64,000 nucleotides of DNA. Origin: CAZSDP01 sp964605665. Lineage in GTDB: Bacteria > Planctomycetota > UBA8108 > UBA1146. Where the stretch lies: positions 62,001-126,000 of the forward strand of contig CAZSDP010000001.1 in the NCBI GenBank assembly GCA_964605665.1. Direction: 5' to 3'. Numbering within the stretch: position 1 is the first letter of the stretch; each line of letters starts with the position of its first letter. Below, piece by piece: positions 18,401-26,563 of the stretch. The notes below the pieces were generated by a model. That model saw only the letters and a program-made list of their open reading frames with translations, did not search any database and was not told where the DNA came from. A program made the position numbers and the translations under genes.

Positions 18401-18742
18401 TATATTTTGAGTTCAGAGCACGTTCCTCGAGTTGAGGAGGTCACCGTCTCTGTCGACATGATTGAACCGATGATCTCGGTGGGATTGCAGCGGGGAGCAG
18501 TTTTGGAGGGTCGGGTTTACTCCTCCGATGGCACGCTTCAGAGCTCTGGATTTTTGCTTCTGCGCGGGCCGGTCAGAAAGCGATTCAATTTGCGCGAGGA
18601 GGGGATCTATCGATTTGCCGGGCTCCCCGTAGGAACCTACACCGTTGAATACCGTGGCCGGGGGGGCGACAGATCCTCCGATTCATATGCACAGGTGCAA
18701 TTGGGGCCTAAGGAGCAACGAACGATCGATTTACGCCCCTGA
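15422..18742 (+). CDS. Membrane-anchored protein with eleven carboxypeptidase-regulatory-like domains
   Basis: About 1106 residues. After a short cytoplasmic start there is one transmembrane segment (LIWVLILVPICILGVRW) and then a long extracytoplasmic region. Eleven repeats carry the CarboxypepD_reg signature, each opening with a phrase like GRVVDSQGLPVGSARI and continuing with a T/S-D-x-x-G-x-F strand and a 'LPPGNY'-like turn. Such Ig-like beta modules act in protein-protein or carbohydrate contacts at the surface; no catalytic domain is visible. The start is uncertain: the frame is open from a GTG at 15299, while a GTG at 15422 (after GGGAAGGG) and a TTG at 15434 (after GGGAG) have better sites. 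Confidence 0.75.
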   Translation: MGAQLTKSGRPPQLIWVLILVPICILGVRWYLAEPARENLPDFGALQNANRTSQPEVSGASLIEEFEVSNSASVARLRGNLSIEGVVWSPGGTPAPGAQVKLFQSHLPTSFVRGEAIRFDRILPSDKVNQALSHSMENLEDLWDSRARNSLSLVGETSTDASGLFTFDRLPPGNYVVAGQLLDTLFTPTKKIVSLLEETVHVEVSLIEGRRLSGRVVDSQGLPVGSARISLLGDVASVPGVRQGDSKLFVEDFLLSFLNRFIATGITDSEGAFEFNGLVPCDYRVYVDSPPWALVEERITAEDQQECTIVLELGGTLTGEVVDRSGRPIPDMAINVTNENAIQNAIFVSRYTVVIGEDGAFHFEGLPPASYRLEVKGEGWRSKVIPGLYFAPGDVQDLQVTIDQGARVQGVVFDPTGFPVGGLEIEARKRPEQRISVPFFAETDEDGRFSFSTLEEGSYQLIVNGPGWFTKRVEVQTGQESLEIVMSPGPRVYGRVVDQRGEGIAEVRLILDTNLGEQSRYETDEQGNFSFLINAHEKFDLLLIASGYGDARVEVPWVGGDLGTVVLGNEIHIEGVVRGPNGEPVARARVTAITELEREDRKRPSFSPVGVVAWTDLDGRFSLEVTEPYGKYFLSANSSHFARSEEHSFNLTGSSIDGAEIYLDWGSSLFGQILGQGGGSLSRASFVLTRSGDDPSGSRSSRTIHTRSDGTYSISELAPGNYFASAVAPGYVMSPYRELEVLVDQNLRFDVTLEPETLLKGLVTDDSGFPIPGAQIVVRDKNNSQAMAYSDPDGNFVVRGFGLGHVRLTAEAPGYLLHQNRHEIVRDGFLRIALNKFYELEGVVLDQDTGEAIRSARIRATAPEEEGVAGYRRSVRSDKTGKFRLRLVEGDYSLQVTAEKFMPLIVDDIEVPPKRSDAFLEVLLRAGGRVRGNIYDEFGHPLEGVLVRAYRPSVVHTAGESSRRRRGMSLAEDRSNEDGSFQLWALPDGEYEIYILSSEHVPRVEEVTVSVDMIEPMISVGLQRGAVLEGRVYSSDGTLQSSGFLLLRGPVRKRFNLREEGIYRFAGLPVGTYTVEYRGRGGDRSSDSYAQVQLGPKEQRTIDLRP

Positions 18743-19073
18743 AAAGGGGTGAGTCCCCGATATGGACAGTTTTTCTTCTCTTCCGAATCCCCGGTGAACG
18801 CTGATACTTCTTCGCTGGTGGTGATCGGGTCGTTTTCCGATATCCACGTCCTCCGTTATACTTCTTGGGCACACTGGAAAGTGGGCTGGTTGGAAATTGA
18901 GCAGCTGTGGTCAGTTCTCTCCTGGCAACCGGGTCTCGCGGTTCTTTGGGAGAGGCATGACACCCTCCGTTGCTCTGTCGATGATTGCTCGGCGGTGCCC
19001 TTCAAAGGGAGGCATCTGAGCATGACTTCGAATCGGGAATGTTCCGAAATTTAAAGAGGAAGTGAATCGAACA
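18743..19073 (+). other. Gene-less stretch before the TPR/thioredoxin-fold gene
   Basis: About 330 bases with no convincing reading frame. It contains a good -10 hexamer TATACT at 18857-18862 in the context TTATACTTC, but no matching TTGACA at the proper distance. A small hairpin (CCCCT-GAAA-AGGGG) at 18736-18749 spans the preceding stop codon. The leader to the next gene would be about 200 nt. Confidence 0.4.
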
Positions 19074-20822
19074 ATGGTGATGCGGAATCGTGGCGCAAAA
19101 TTGCGTCGAGGGCTGAGAAGAGCCCCAGGATTGGGGACCGATCGAGTTAAGGGCCTCGTTTTCGCCGATTTAAACGGGCGAACGATTCGTCGCGACTTCC
19201 GGCTCGCCTTGCTCGTCATCCTTCCTATGCTCACTTGCTCCTCGCTCTGTTGGGGTCAGGAGAGCAGGTTTGGAACGTCTGATTCGTTCGCCTATCGCCA
19301 AGGGGCGAGACTCTCCACTCAAGAGAGCGGCGGCAACGCTCCCATTCCCCAAGCGAAAAAAGACGAACTGTTCACTCCTGCATCCTCTGAGTTTCGTAAC
19401 AATGCGACAGAGGAAGAGCTGGCAGCAAGGATTCTCACCTTGCGAGGGATGCTGCCGACCGATCTAAGACGACCAAAAGGTATGACCGTCGATCAGTTGC
19501 ACGCGTTGGTGGACGAGACGCTGTCTTTAGGAGAGTTGTATCTGACCCGATTCCCAGAGGGGAAGACTCGCAAAGAAGTCCTTCCCGCGGTTGCGAGACT
19601 TTGGGTTGTCAACAACACGCGATACTTCGTTGCTCTCTCTCAGAAGTACCGCGAGAACGATCCCAACAATCAATCGATGCCCAAGGAGCGTATGGCGGAA
19701 ATACGTCGCCTCTATTGGGGGAAGGTCGCCGGAATTATCGCTGAGGCGTTGCAGCTCAACACCGAGGGGGAGACTCATGAAGAGATGCTCCGATTGCAGG
19801 GGCAATCGAGCTGGTTCGCAAACAATTTTGACGATGCCATCGTTGCTTACAAGAAACTGATCGAACAGTATCCTGATTCTCCAAAAGCCTCTGAAGACCT
19901 TCTCGCGCTCCTCAATTCTCACATTTCTGCTAGGAAACATGAAATTGCAGTTCGGCTCGCCGATCGGTTTCTCCAGACATACCCTCGAGATGATTTGGTT
20001 CCCCACGTCTATCAGCTCAAAGCTAAGGCTTTGCTTGAAGCTGGACGCGCTCGCGAAGCACTCGCTTGGTGGCTTTCGATAGGGGATACCTTGAGCAGAG
20101 CTGCAGCCGGCCAGCCAGTTGAGATCAATGGTGAACCGTATGTATGGCAAAAGAGCGCTCGTGAAGCGTTTCAACGCTATCTCGACGAACGAAGATTCAT
20201 GATCGGGTTCTTGCAAGGTTGGCTCGGTGACTTTGAAGATGCGCGGAATTCATTTGCCAACGCACTCGAGGCTCTCAATGACATTCAAGACAAGGGAACA
20301 CTGGATCCGCGCTCTCAGGTATTCCAGAGTCGGACAGACCGTGTCTTGCAAGCCTATCTGTCATTGGTCGGAGAGATCATGCCCGAACTCACGATCGACA
20401 CCTGGCTCGACGATGTTCCTCTCGACCCAAAGGCGGAAGAGGGCAATGTCGTGGTGCTCCTCTTTGCACCTTACGAGAATGCTCGATACGAGGAGTTTCA
20501 GCAGATCTTGCAGAGGCTCTATCAAGACCATTGGCACGAAGGTCTTCGTGTCGGTTGGATTGCCGATCCGAAAGGGTTCAGCAAGTTCCCAGACCAAGTG
20601 GAGCGAATCAATCGACATCGTAATCGACTCGCGCTGACCTATCCGATTGGGCTCGAGACAGAACGTGATTGGCCGACCTTCCGACGCTGTCTCGCCTCAG
20701 TGGGTGGAGGATCCTTACTGGTGGTGGATCGTTCTGGTCGGGTGGTTTGGTACAAGATGGACCCAACGTTCCGGGATGAGAATCTGATCGGTGGCTTGGT
20801 GACGCGACTCCTGCAAAATTGA
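19074..20822 (+). CDS. Exported TPR protein with C-terminal thioredoxin-like domain lacking cysteines
   Basis: About 582 residues. A basic N-terminus leads to a signal-type hydrophobic segment (LALLVILPMLTCSSLCWGQ), so the rest is extracytoplasmic. The middle is helical with TPR-like units (for example NNFDDAIVAYKKLIEQYPDSPKA). The last 130 residues look like a thioredoxin/peroxiredoxin fold: VVVLLFAPYENARYEEF, then GGGSLLVVDRSGRVVWYK. At the place of the CXXC motif there are no cysteines, so it is probably not a redox enzyme. The start may instead be GTG at 19062 or ATG at 19080. A strong terminator follows. Confidence 0.7.
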   Translation: MVMRNRGAKLRRGLRRAPGLGTDRVKGLVFADLNGRTIRRDFRLALLVILPMLTCSSLCWGQESRFGTSDSFAYRQGARLSTQESGGNAPIPQAKKDELFTPASSEFRNNATEEELAARILTLRGMLPTDLRRPKGMTVDQLHALVDETLSLGELYLTRFPEGKTRKEVLPAVARLWVVNNTRYFVALSQKYRENDPNNQSMPKERMAEIRRLYWGKVAGIIAEALQLNTEGETHEEMLRLQGQSSWFANNFDDAIVAYKKLIEQYPDSPKASEDLLALLNSHISARKHEIAVRLADRFLQTYPRDDLVPHVYQLKAKALLEAGRAREALAWWLSIGDTLSRAAAGQPVEINGEPYVWQKSAREAFQRYLDERRFMIGFLQGWLGDFEDARNSFANALEALNDIQDKGTLDPRSQVFQSRTDRVLQAYLSLVGEIMPELTIDTWLDDVPLDPKAEEGNVVVLLFAPYENARYEEFQQILQRLYQDHWHEGLRVGWIADPKGFSKFPDQVERINRHRNRLALTYPIGLETERDWPTFRRCLASVGGGSLLVVDRSGRVVWYKMDPTFRDENLIGGLVTRLLQN

Positions 20823-21252
20823 GCCTGGTTCGAGCTGTCACGAATGGAGGTGGGGTCGAAGAATCGATCTCACCTCCATTTTTCTTGGGCCACGATCGTC
20901 GCCCACGATCGCTGACATATGCAGCCTCCTCTAAGTGCGGTTTTCATAGTGGCTTAGGGGGGGCTCCCGTCGATGACTTCGGTGTGGAGCCATCTTTTCT
21001 TCTACTGACGGGATTTCCACGACAGGACGCATTCACGGCTCGATCGGTTACGATGGCGTCAATTCGAAGGGGCAATCTCCAGAGAGCCATCGCGCGAGGG
21101 GACTCTCCCGTATCAAAGGTGGAAAGATTGAGTGAGGGCCGGAGGCGCTGATTCAGTCTGGAAGCGACCAGTCAGCGACGTCAATCTGAGCTGAAGCGGG
21201 CGATTTGGCGTGATGGCACTCCATGAGGTTGGAGCCGTAAAGAGGAGGAGAG
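20823..21252 (+). other. Gene-less stretch between the TPR gene and the DUF4159 gene
   Basis: About 430 bases. It holds a strong terminator at 20843-20884 and otherwise no gene I can support: the 110-codon frame across it has no start site and no recognisable protein character. I see no consensus promoter. Confidence 0.4.
20843..20884 (+). terminator. Rho-independent terminator after the TPR/thioredoxin-fold gene
   Basis: AATGGAGGTG pairs with CACCTCCATT around a loop of about 18 bases that can extend the stem through GATCGATTC-like pairing, followed by TTTCTT. Position 20 bases after the stop codon and perfect outer stem make this convincing. Confidence 0.8.
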
Positions 21253-23025
21253 ATGGTAGTGAGCAGCGGTTTCACTCCACGAGAGCAGCGATCATTCGAA
21301 TCGGCTCCGGGGTTGTCATTGTTTCTAAGTGCGACTCTTGTGTTCCTTTTCGGAATGTACTCAGCGCTATGGGCGGATGATTCTGCCCAACCATCCCCGA
21401 AAGAGATCAAGTCAAAGATTCGTCAGGCGATCCTCTCCGGCGATGACGCTGCCCTTGCTCAAGTCCTCCGAAAGGCGGGGACAATTCCTGGCCGAGACGC
21501 AACAAATGCGATTCTGTCCACGGCTCGGACGCTGCCTGGTGATTATGAAGATGCTTATTGGCTACTCCTCGATGGGGTCGCTGGGTTTCAACATGGCGCC
21601 GCTTTTACAGAGATGGGCAACTACATCCTTCGCCATAAGAGAGAGCCGGTCTCGCGCGACTTGATGAACGCCCTCCGTAAGAGCAAGTCGAAGTATCTCG
21701 GTCGAGTGATTCGTCAGGTGTTGGGCTCAGGATCGGACGACATGCGGCTGATGGCGGTTGATCTGGCACCGAACGCGAAGGTTCGGAGAACCGTTGATTT
21801 ATTGCTTCCCTACCTGGTCGCTGAACAGGAAAAGGAAGCAGGGGGAAAAAAGGGATCTTCCGCATTTAAGCAGCGATTGATTTTCGCATTGGAAGCTTTG
21901 ACTTTGCAGACCTTTGGTAACAGTGTTCCGAACTGGACTGGGTGGTGGGAACGAAACCGTCATCGAGGGTTGAAGATCTTACGTGAGGAAGCAGAGAACG
22001 AAGAGAGCACGACAGGCTTGGCTCGACCGATGGATCCGGTGAGAGCACGGCAGTTCCTCGGGCTCGAAAAAATGCCAGAGGGCACCGTCTTGGTGATCAA
22101 AGGCCCCCGAGCCAAGAATGGCTTCGACATCAATTACGACCATATCGAAGAAGTTCTGCAGCAGCTGAGAATCCCACATGATGTCGTCGAGAAACAGCGT
22201 TTGGAGGATGCCGACTTCAAGATCACTGGATACGCCGCGATTTTCATCAACTGCACCCAAATCAATGAATTCTGCCAGAACCCAGACCATAGTGCGGGTG
22301 AATACACCGGCAACCGCCTACGCCGCTGCATGGGACCAGGTAATCACGACAACGTTCAGTTCAAAATGAAGCAAAAGGCGCTCGACAAGCTCAAGAAGTG
22401 GGTTGAACGTGGTGGTTATCTCTTCACGGAAGACTGGGTGCTTGTTGAAGTGATCGAACCACTGTGGTCGAAGTTTGTCAGCTCTGGTTCAGCTCTTGAA
22501 GATGAACAAGTTCAGATACGGCCCTCACGGGGATTCACAGCCCACCCCTTCCTTCGGGGAGTTTTTGTTCCTCCTCCGGAGGTCGACTGGTCTTACGACG
22601 ACTACGACGATGAAGACGAAGAGGAAGCGGACGAGGAAGAGTACGACCCGACTGTCGAAGACGATCCAGAAGATGAAGCAGCGAAAGGGGATGGCAAGAC
22701 AGGAGTCGGGGATGGCTCAGCAGATGATGGGCCTGAAGAAATTCCGGAGCCTGATATCGACCTCGTTCGACATGAGTGGAAGATCGATAAAGAGAGCCCC
22801 AGTCTCAACATCCGGTCAAAGAAGGTGGAAGTCCTGATTGTGAGCCCCGAAGTCGGCGAGCGCACAGGCGATGACGCTGTGGCGTTGACCTTCCCAGTCA
22901 AGAAGGGGCGGGTGCTACATGTCTTGTCCCACTTTGGTAAACAGAACTCCTCGCACAATGAAGCAACCCTTGAGAACTTGCTGGTCAATTTCTTAATCGA
23001 GGTGAACATTCGAGCATCTCAGTGA
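21253..23025 (+). CDS. DUF4159-type secreted protein (glutamine-amidotransferase-like fold)
   Basis: A 590-residue protein with an N-terminal hydrophobic segment (LSLFLSATLVFLFGMYSALWA) acting as signal peptide or anchor. Residues about 45-250 are helical and repeat-like. From about 275 a Rossmann-like domain follows, with YAAIFINCTQINEFC, KLKKWVERGGYLFTEDW and a final KKGRVLHVLSHFGKQ, the pattern of DUF4159/ThuA-like class I amidotransferase folds. An acidic insert (about 448-500; runs of Asp/Glu) interrupts the domain. A nucleophile cysteine is not evident, so binding rather than catalysis is likely. The start has AGGAGGAGAG immediately upstream. Confidence 0.7.
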   Translation: MVVSSGFTPREQRSFESAPGLSLFLSATLVFLFGMYSALWADDSAQPSPKEIKSKIRQAILSGDDAALAQVLRKAGTIPGRDATNAILSTARTLPGDYEDAYWLLLDGVAGFQHGAAFTEMGNYILRHKREPVSRDLMNALRKSKSKYLGRVIRQVLGSGSDDMRLMAVDLAPNAKVRRTVDLLLPYLVAEQEKEAGGKKGSSAFKQRLIFALEALTLQTFGNSVPNWTGWWERNRHRGLKILREEAENEESTTGLARPMDPVRARQFLGLEKMPEGTVLVIKGPRAKNGFDINYDHIEEVLQQLRIPHDVVEKQRLEDADFKITGYAAIFINCTQINEFCQNPDHSAGEYTGNRLRRCMGPGNHDNVQFKMKQKALDKLKKWVERGGYLFTEDWVLVEVIEPLWSKFVSSGSALEDEQVQIRPSRGFTAHPFLRGVFVPPPEVDWSYDDYDDEDEEEADEEEYDPTVEDDPEDEAAKGDGKTGVGDGSADDGPEEIPEPDIDLVRHEWKIDKESPSLNIRSKKVEVLIVSPEVGERTGDDAVALTFPVKKGRVLHVLSHFGKQNSSHNEATLENLLVNFLIEVNIRASQ

Positions 23026-23523
23026 AGCGTGCCCGGAAAGCGAACTGGATGACTCTTCGTACTCCTTTCGCGTAGTTTTCAGGGTCAAGAGGGTCAACGG
23101 GTCAATAGGGGCCGAGAGGTCTAATGCACGCGGTTGTCTGGAGCTCGTTGACATCCCTCTTCTCCTCCTTACCATGCGCCGCTTGGGGCGGGGATCTGCT
23201 TAGGATGATCGTCCCTTGCCTGTGCCCAGCTTCGGCAAGACGTCGCAGCGATTTTGGGGTGTCGATGAGGTTGGGATCTGGGAGTCGCCTTCCTCATAAG
23301 ACCACATCGACCTCAAACTCGTGATCCCAGAGTTCATTCTGGTCTGAGGACATTTTTCGAACGCCTCGGCATGACCGTGTTTGCACTCCAGCTGGTTTTA
23401 CGATTGGATGCTTCCTCGAGCGATCGTTGAGGACCTCTCTTCGGGTGTTCGAGGCTTGTTTGGTTGCTTGGTGTTCCTCAGCACCGAAGTCCATTGGCAG
23501 CTCATTGTTTGAGGGGTCGCTCT
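23026..23523 (+). other. Gene-less leader region upstream of the LptD-like gene
   Basis: About 500 bases. It contains three imperfect 9-base copies of GGGTCAANN at 23082-23108, a near-consensus promoter at 23148-23175, and then about 340 nt of untranslated leader. No coding frame in it has a credible start. Confidence 0.45.
23148..23175 (+). promoter_or_regulatory. Sigma-70-type promoter for the LptD-like gene
   Basis: TTGACA at 23148-23153, a 16-base spacer, and TACCAT at 23170-23175. The perfect -35 box makes a housekeeping promoter likely. Transcription from here would give a leader of roughly 340 nt before the TTG at 23524. Confidence 0.6.
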
Positions 23524-25959
23524 TTGGCGGTTTTTCCCCATACAACTACAAAATTGATCAAGGTCGGTTGCCAGCTGAAGAAGTGGGCACTGATCTCCAT
23601 CATCGTATCGATGTGGCTGCTCCCTGGTGGTCTTACATTTGCCCAAGACGCAGAGCAGGGTCTCGACCAGGCGCTCCGTGAAGCGGGTATTTTCGGGTCA
23701 GATGAGGACTTCCTTCTTTCATATGATCGAAAACTGTTCGAGTTCAGTGAAGATTTTGATCGCGGAGCTGCTCTCTTCTACGGCAACGTCGTTGTGACAG
23801 GTCGTGGTTTCGAGCTGCACTGTGACGCGATCGGGTTCTTTGTCGAAGGTCTCAGTGAAGGGACGGGAAGGAATGCGCTGAGGAACCCTCGGGCCTTTGC
23901 CTTGGGGAACATCTTGCTGATCCGAGCTGATCAGTCCTTTCGCGCAGAGTCTATGTTTATAGACGTCGATGCGCGGACCGCCGTCTTTACAAAGGCGAGG
24001 TTGCGTGTCGATCAGCACTTGATCGAACGTCTTCGAGAAATTCCGATCGGCGAACCTGAGAGATCCCGCGAACTCTTAGAGTCCTTTGGAGCCACTTCAG
24101 CAGATGAAGTCCCGATAGTTGATGACTCTAACCCGTTAGTGTTTGCGGCAGAGGTTCTTACGGTAGAGGATTTTCAGCGCATTCGTGGTGAGGGGATCGA
24201 GGTGACGACCTGCGAATTTGGTCACCCTCATTGGTCCCTCGAAGCAGAAACTGGAATTGCCCAAGAACGTGAAGAGGTCGACCCACTTCCTGGTGAACAG
24301 GAGCCTGGTGGTTGGCTCTTCGAGATGGATGACGTCTGGCTACGAGCGGGTCCCGTTTCGATTCCGGTTCTCCCCGGTTTTATCTGGGATAGTCGTTGGG
24401 GGCGTTATCTACCGATCAAGTCTGTTTCCTATTCGAGCTCTGGCAAGTTTGGGAACCGGATCGATACCCTCTGGAACGGCAATTTACTGTTGCCTGATGC
24501 GCTCTCCAGAGAGATGGACTTGGGTATAAGACTGGACTACCTGTCGAAGCGCGGGACTGGTTATGGCACTGATCTGGAGTGGGGCAGAGATCCACTTCGG
24601 TGGTCCCAGAATCCAGATGGACGAGTTGAGTTGTTTGGAGTCGGTCAATGGTGGGCGATTGATGACCGAGGCACTGACTTTGATGGGACTCAACCCGATG
24701 ATTCGCACCGTTATCGAAGTCGTTTTCATCAACGTATGCGTTTTCAATCAGGTACCTGGATAGATTTCGAGTATGCCGCAGAAAGTGACGCGAATTTTCT
24801 CAATGAGTATTTCGAGGATGAGGCGCGAGCTGAAAAGACTCCTGAGAACATCGTCTTTGTGAGGCAACCGCTTACCGATGCGGGACAGCTGTCAATTCTT
24901 GTCCAACGTCGTGCGGTGGACTATAGATCTGTTCTCGAAAAGCTGCCTGAAATGCGTTTCCAGTGGGTCGAGGAGATGGAACGAAGTACCCGCATCGTTC
25001 TTGACGGTGAAGCGTCGATTGCGAAGTTTGATAATCGGCCCGCCGATGATTTGATGCTTGCGAGCACTGAAAATCAGCGTGGTGACGCGAGGCTTTTAAC
25101 CGCTCGCCCCCTACAGATCGCCCGCGGATTCCGGTTGCGACCCTATATCGAAGGTCGATACACCTACTGGGATGAAGATGTCTTTGGTGAACATGAAGAG
25201 CGTGTCGCATGGGCAGGCGGCGCAACCCTGAGTACTCGCTTGCAGAGAACTTTTGGGACTCTGATTCCATCCTTAGATATTCGGGGTCTTCGGCACGTTA
25301 TCGATTTCGATGTCTCCTTTGAGAGCCTTTTTGAAACGAATGTGGAACCTGCAGACCTCATTATCATGGACCAAGTGGATGAGATTACGGAGCGAGAGAG
25401 CATAAGGCTCGGTATGTACCAACGGCTTTTTACTCGCAAAGACTCCCACGATCGCCAAGCACAACTTGGCTATGCGGTTAGAGCGGTTGCTGATCTACGC
25501 ACTGAAATTGAATGGTTTCCTGATCCAGATCGAGATAACGATGGGCAATCTTGGGGGCCATTCCAATGGGAGCTTCTTCTTCGCCCCATCGACCCTCTCG
25601 GACTGTTTGTGGATGGAGAGGCGAACTTCGAGGAAGGCGATATAGAAGAGATCAACGCTGGAGTTCGATGGTTCGACCCACGCGCTGTTGTCTTTGAAGT
25701 ATCGAGTCGAAAACGTCGTCACGAGCAGAATTCCCTATTGGTCGGCGCTCGGTGGTGGGGTTCTGAGAAATACGGATTCGGCGTGTTCACTGAAGTTGAC
25801 TTCCGAAGAGACAAGACCGTGAATCAGCGGTTTGATGTCGCGAGGAATTTCCACCGGTGGACAGCTTCATTTTCCATCGAATACGACGAAGGCGAAGATA
25901 ACACGACGCTCCGAGTCAACTTGGGTCCCAGGGACCTGATGGGGTGGAATCGCCGCTAG
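23524..25959 (+). CDS. LptD-like outer-membrane beta-barrel (LPS assembly) protein
   Basis: About 811 residues. A signal peptide (hydrophobic run WALISIIVSMWLL ending Thr-Phe-Ala-Gln) is followed by an OstA/LptA-like beta domain (about residues 75-160, with ALFYGNVVVTGRGFELHCDA), then a long region of alternating aromatic and charged residues typical of a large outer-membrane barrel, ending in strands rich in Trp, Phe and Arg. The layout matches LptD, which inserts LPS in the outer leaflet, but similarity is distant and conserved LptD cysteines are not obvious. The TTG at 23524 has GAGGGG seven bases upstream; another TTG at 23464 extends the frame. Confidence 0.65.
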   Translation: MAVFPHTTTKLIKVGCQLKKWALISIIVSMWLLPGGLTFAQDAEQGLDQALREAGIFGSDEDFLLSYDRKLFEFSEDFDRGAALFYGNVVVTGRGFELHCDAIGFFVEGLSEGTGRNALRNPRAFALGNILLIRADQSFRAESMFIDVDARTAVFTKARLRVDQHLIERLREIPIGEPERSRELLESFGATSADEVPIVDDSNPLVFAAEVLTVEDFQRIRGEGIEVTTCEFGHPHWSLEAETGIAQEREEVDPLPGEQEPGGWLFEMDDVWLRAGPVSIPVLPGFIWDSRWGRYLPIKSVSYSSSGKFGNRIDTLWNGNLLLPDALSREMDLGIRLDYLSKRGTGYGTDLEWGRDPLRWSQNPDGRVELFGVGQWWAIDDRGTDFDGTQPDDSHRYRSRFHQRMRFQSGTWIDFEYAAESDANFLNEYFEDEARAEKTPENIVFVRQPLTDAGQLSILVQRRAVDYRSVLEKLPEMRFQWVEEMERSTRIVLDGEASIAKFDNRPADDLMLASTENQRGDARLLTARPLQIARGFRLRPYIEGRYTYWDEDVFGEHEERVAWAGGATLSTRLQRTFGTLIPSLDIRGLRHVIDFDVSFESLFETNVEPADLIIMDQVDEITERESIRLGMYQRLFTRKDSHDRQAQLGYAVRAVADLRTEIEWFPDPDRDNDGQSWGPFQWELLLRPIDPLGLFVDGEANFEEGDIEEINAGVRWFDPRAVVFEVSSRKRRHEQNSLLVGARWWGSEKYGFGVFTEVDFRRDKTVNQRFDVARNFHRWTASFSIEYDEGEDNTTLRVNLGPRDLMGWNRR

Positions 25960-25972
25960 GGTGATCGAAGTG

Positions 25973-26007
25973 CTGACAGATATCCTTTCATCCCTTACCC
26001 TCTCCGC
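25973..26007 (+). promoter_or_regulatory. Leaderless promoter of coaD
   Basis: CTGACA (25973-25978), a 17-base spacer, TACCCT (25996-26001), then six bases CTCCGC and the ATG. The -35 and -10 boxes are one and two bases from consensus and ideally spaced. No Shine-Dalgarno sequence is present, so the transcript should begin at or beside the start codon. Confidence 0.65.
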
Positions 26008-26499
26008 ATGAACATTCGACGTGCCATCTATCCAGGAACATTTGATCCACCTCACTGTGGGCACCTTGACCTCATCGAGCGAGGTTGCTCCCTAGTGGAT
26101 GAACTCGTGGTTGCCGTCGCGGTCAATCGTGATAAGAATCCAGCTTTCACCGTTGAGGAGCGTGTCTCTTTACTGAAGCGTTTGACGGAAAAGCTGGACA
26201 AGGTCGAAGTCGTCGCATTTGACGGTCTCGTGGTCGATCTCTATCAAACCGTCGAAGCGAGCTTTCTATTGCGAGGAATTCGCACATTTGCGGATTTCGA
26301 AGCGGAATATACGATGGCTCTCACCAACCGGGGACTTTCGCTCGCCCAGCCTGCTGAGACAATTTTCGTCTTACCGAGCCTCGAGTTTTCCCACTTTTCC
26401 TCTCGGCACGTCAAAGAGATCGCGAGTTTTGGAGGAGATGTCCGTTCTTTTCTACCGGAGCTGATCGCAGAAGAGGTTTGTGATCGTCTGAGTCCGTAA
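26008..26499 (+). CDS. coaD: Pantetheine-phosphate adenylyltransferase
   Basis: A 163-residue enzyme of coenzyme A synthesis that transfers AMP from ATP to 4'-phosphopantetheine. The nucleotidyltransferase signature YPGTFDPPHCGHLDL (with HxGH) opens the protein, RGIRTFADFEAEY sits in the middle, and PSLEFSHFSSRHVKEIA is the typical distal motif. The length is complete. It is the first gene of a probable run coaD, small ORF, ridA, read from a leaderless promoter. Confidence 0.96.
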   Translation: MNIRRAIYPGTFDPPHCGHLDLIERGCSLVDELVVAVAVNRDKNPAFTVEERVSLLKRLTEKLDKVEVVAFDGLVVDLYQTVEASFLLRGIRTFADFEAEYTMALTNRGLSLAQPAETIFVLPSLEFSHFSSRHVKEIASFGGDVRSFLPELIAEEVCDRLSP

Positions 26500-26563
26500 A
26501 ATAAAGGACTTTGATCGCCTCGTTCTTGGTCGGCCGGAACGTGGCGAAGTACTGATAGCTCCA

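Noticed and set aside
19527..20216. 229-codon antisense frame inside the TPR/thioredoxin-fold gene
   Set aside because: Shadow of a real gene with signal peptide and repeat structure.
20819..21151. 110-codon frame after the TPR/thioredoxin-fold gene
   Set aside because: It runs through a strong terminator and has no ribosome binding site or protein-like pattern.
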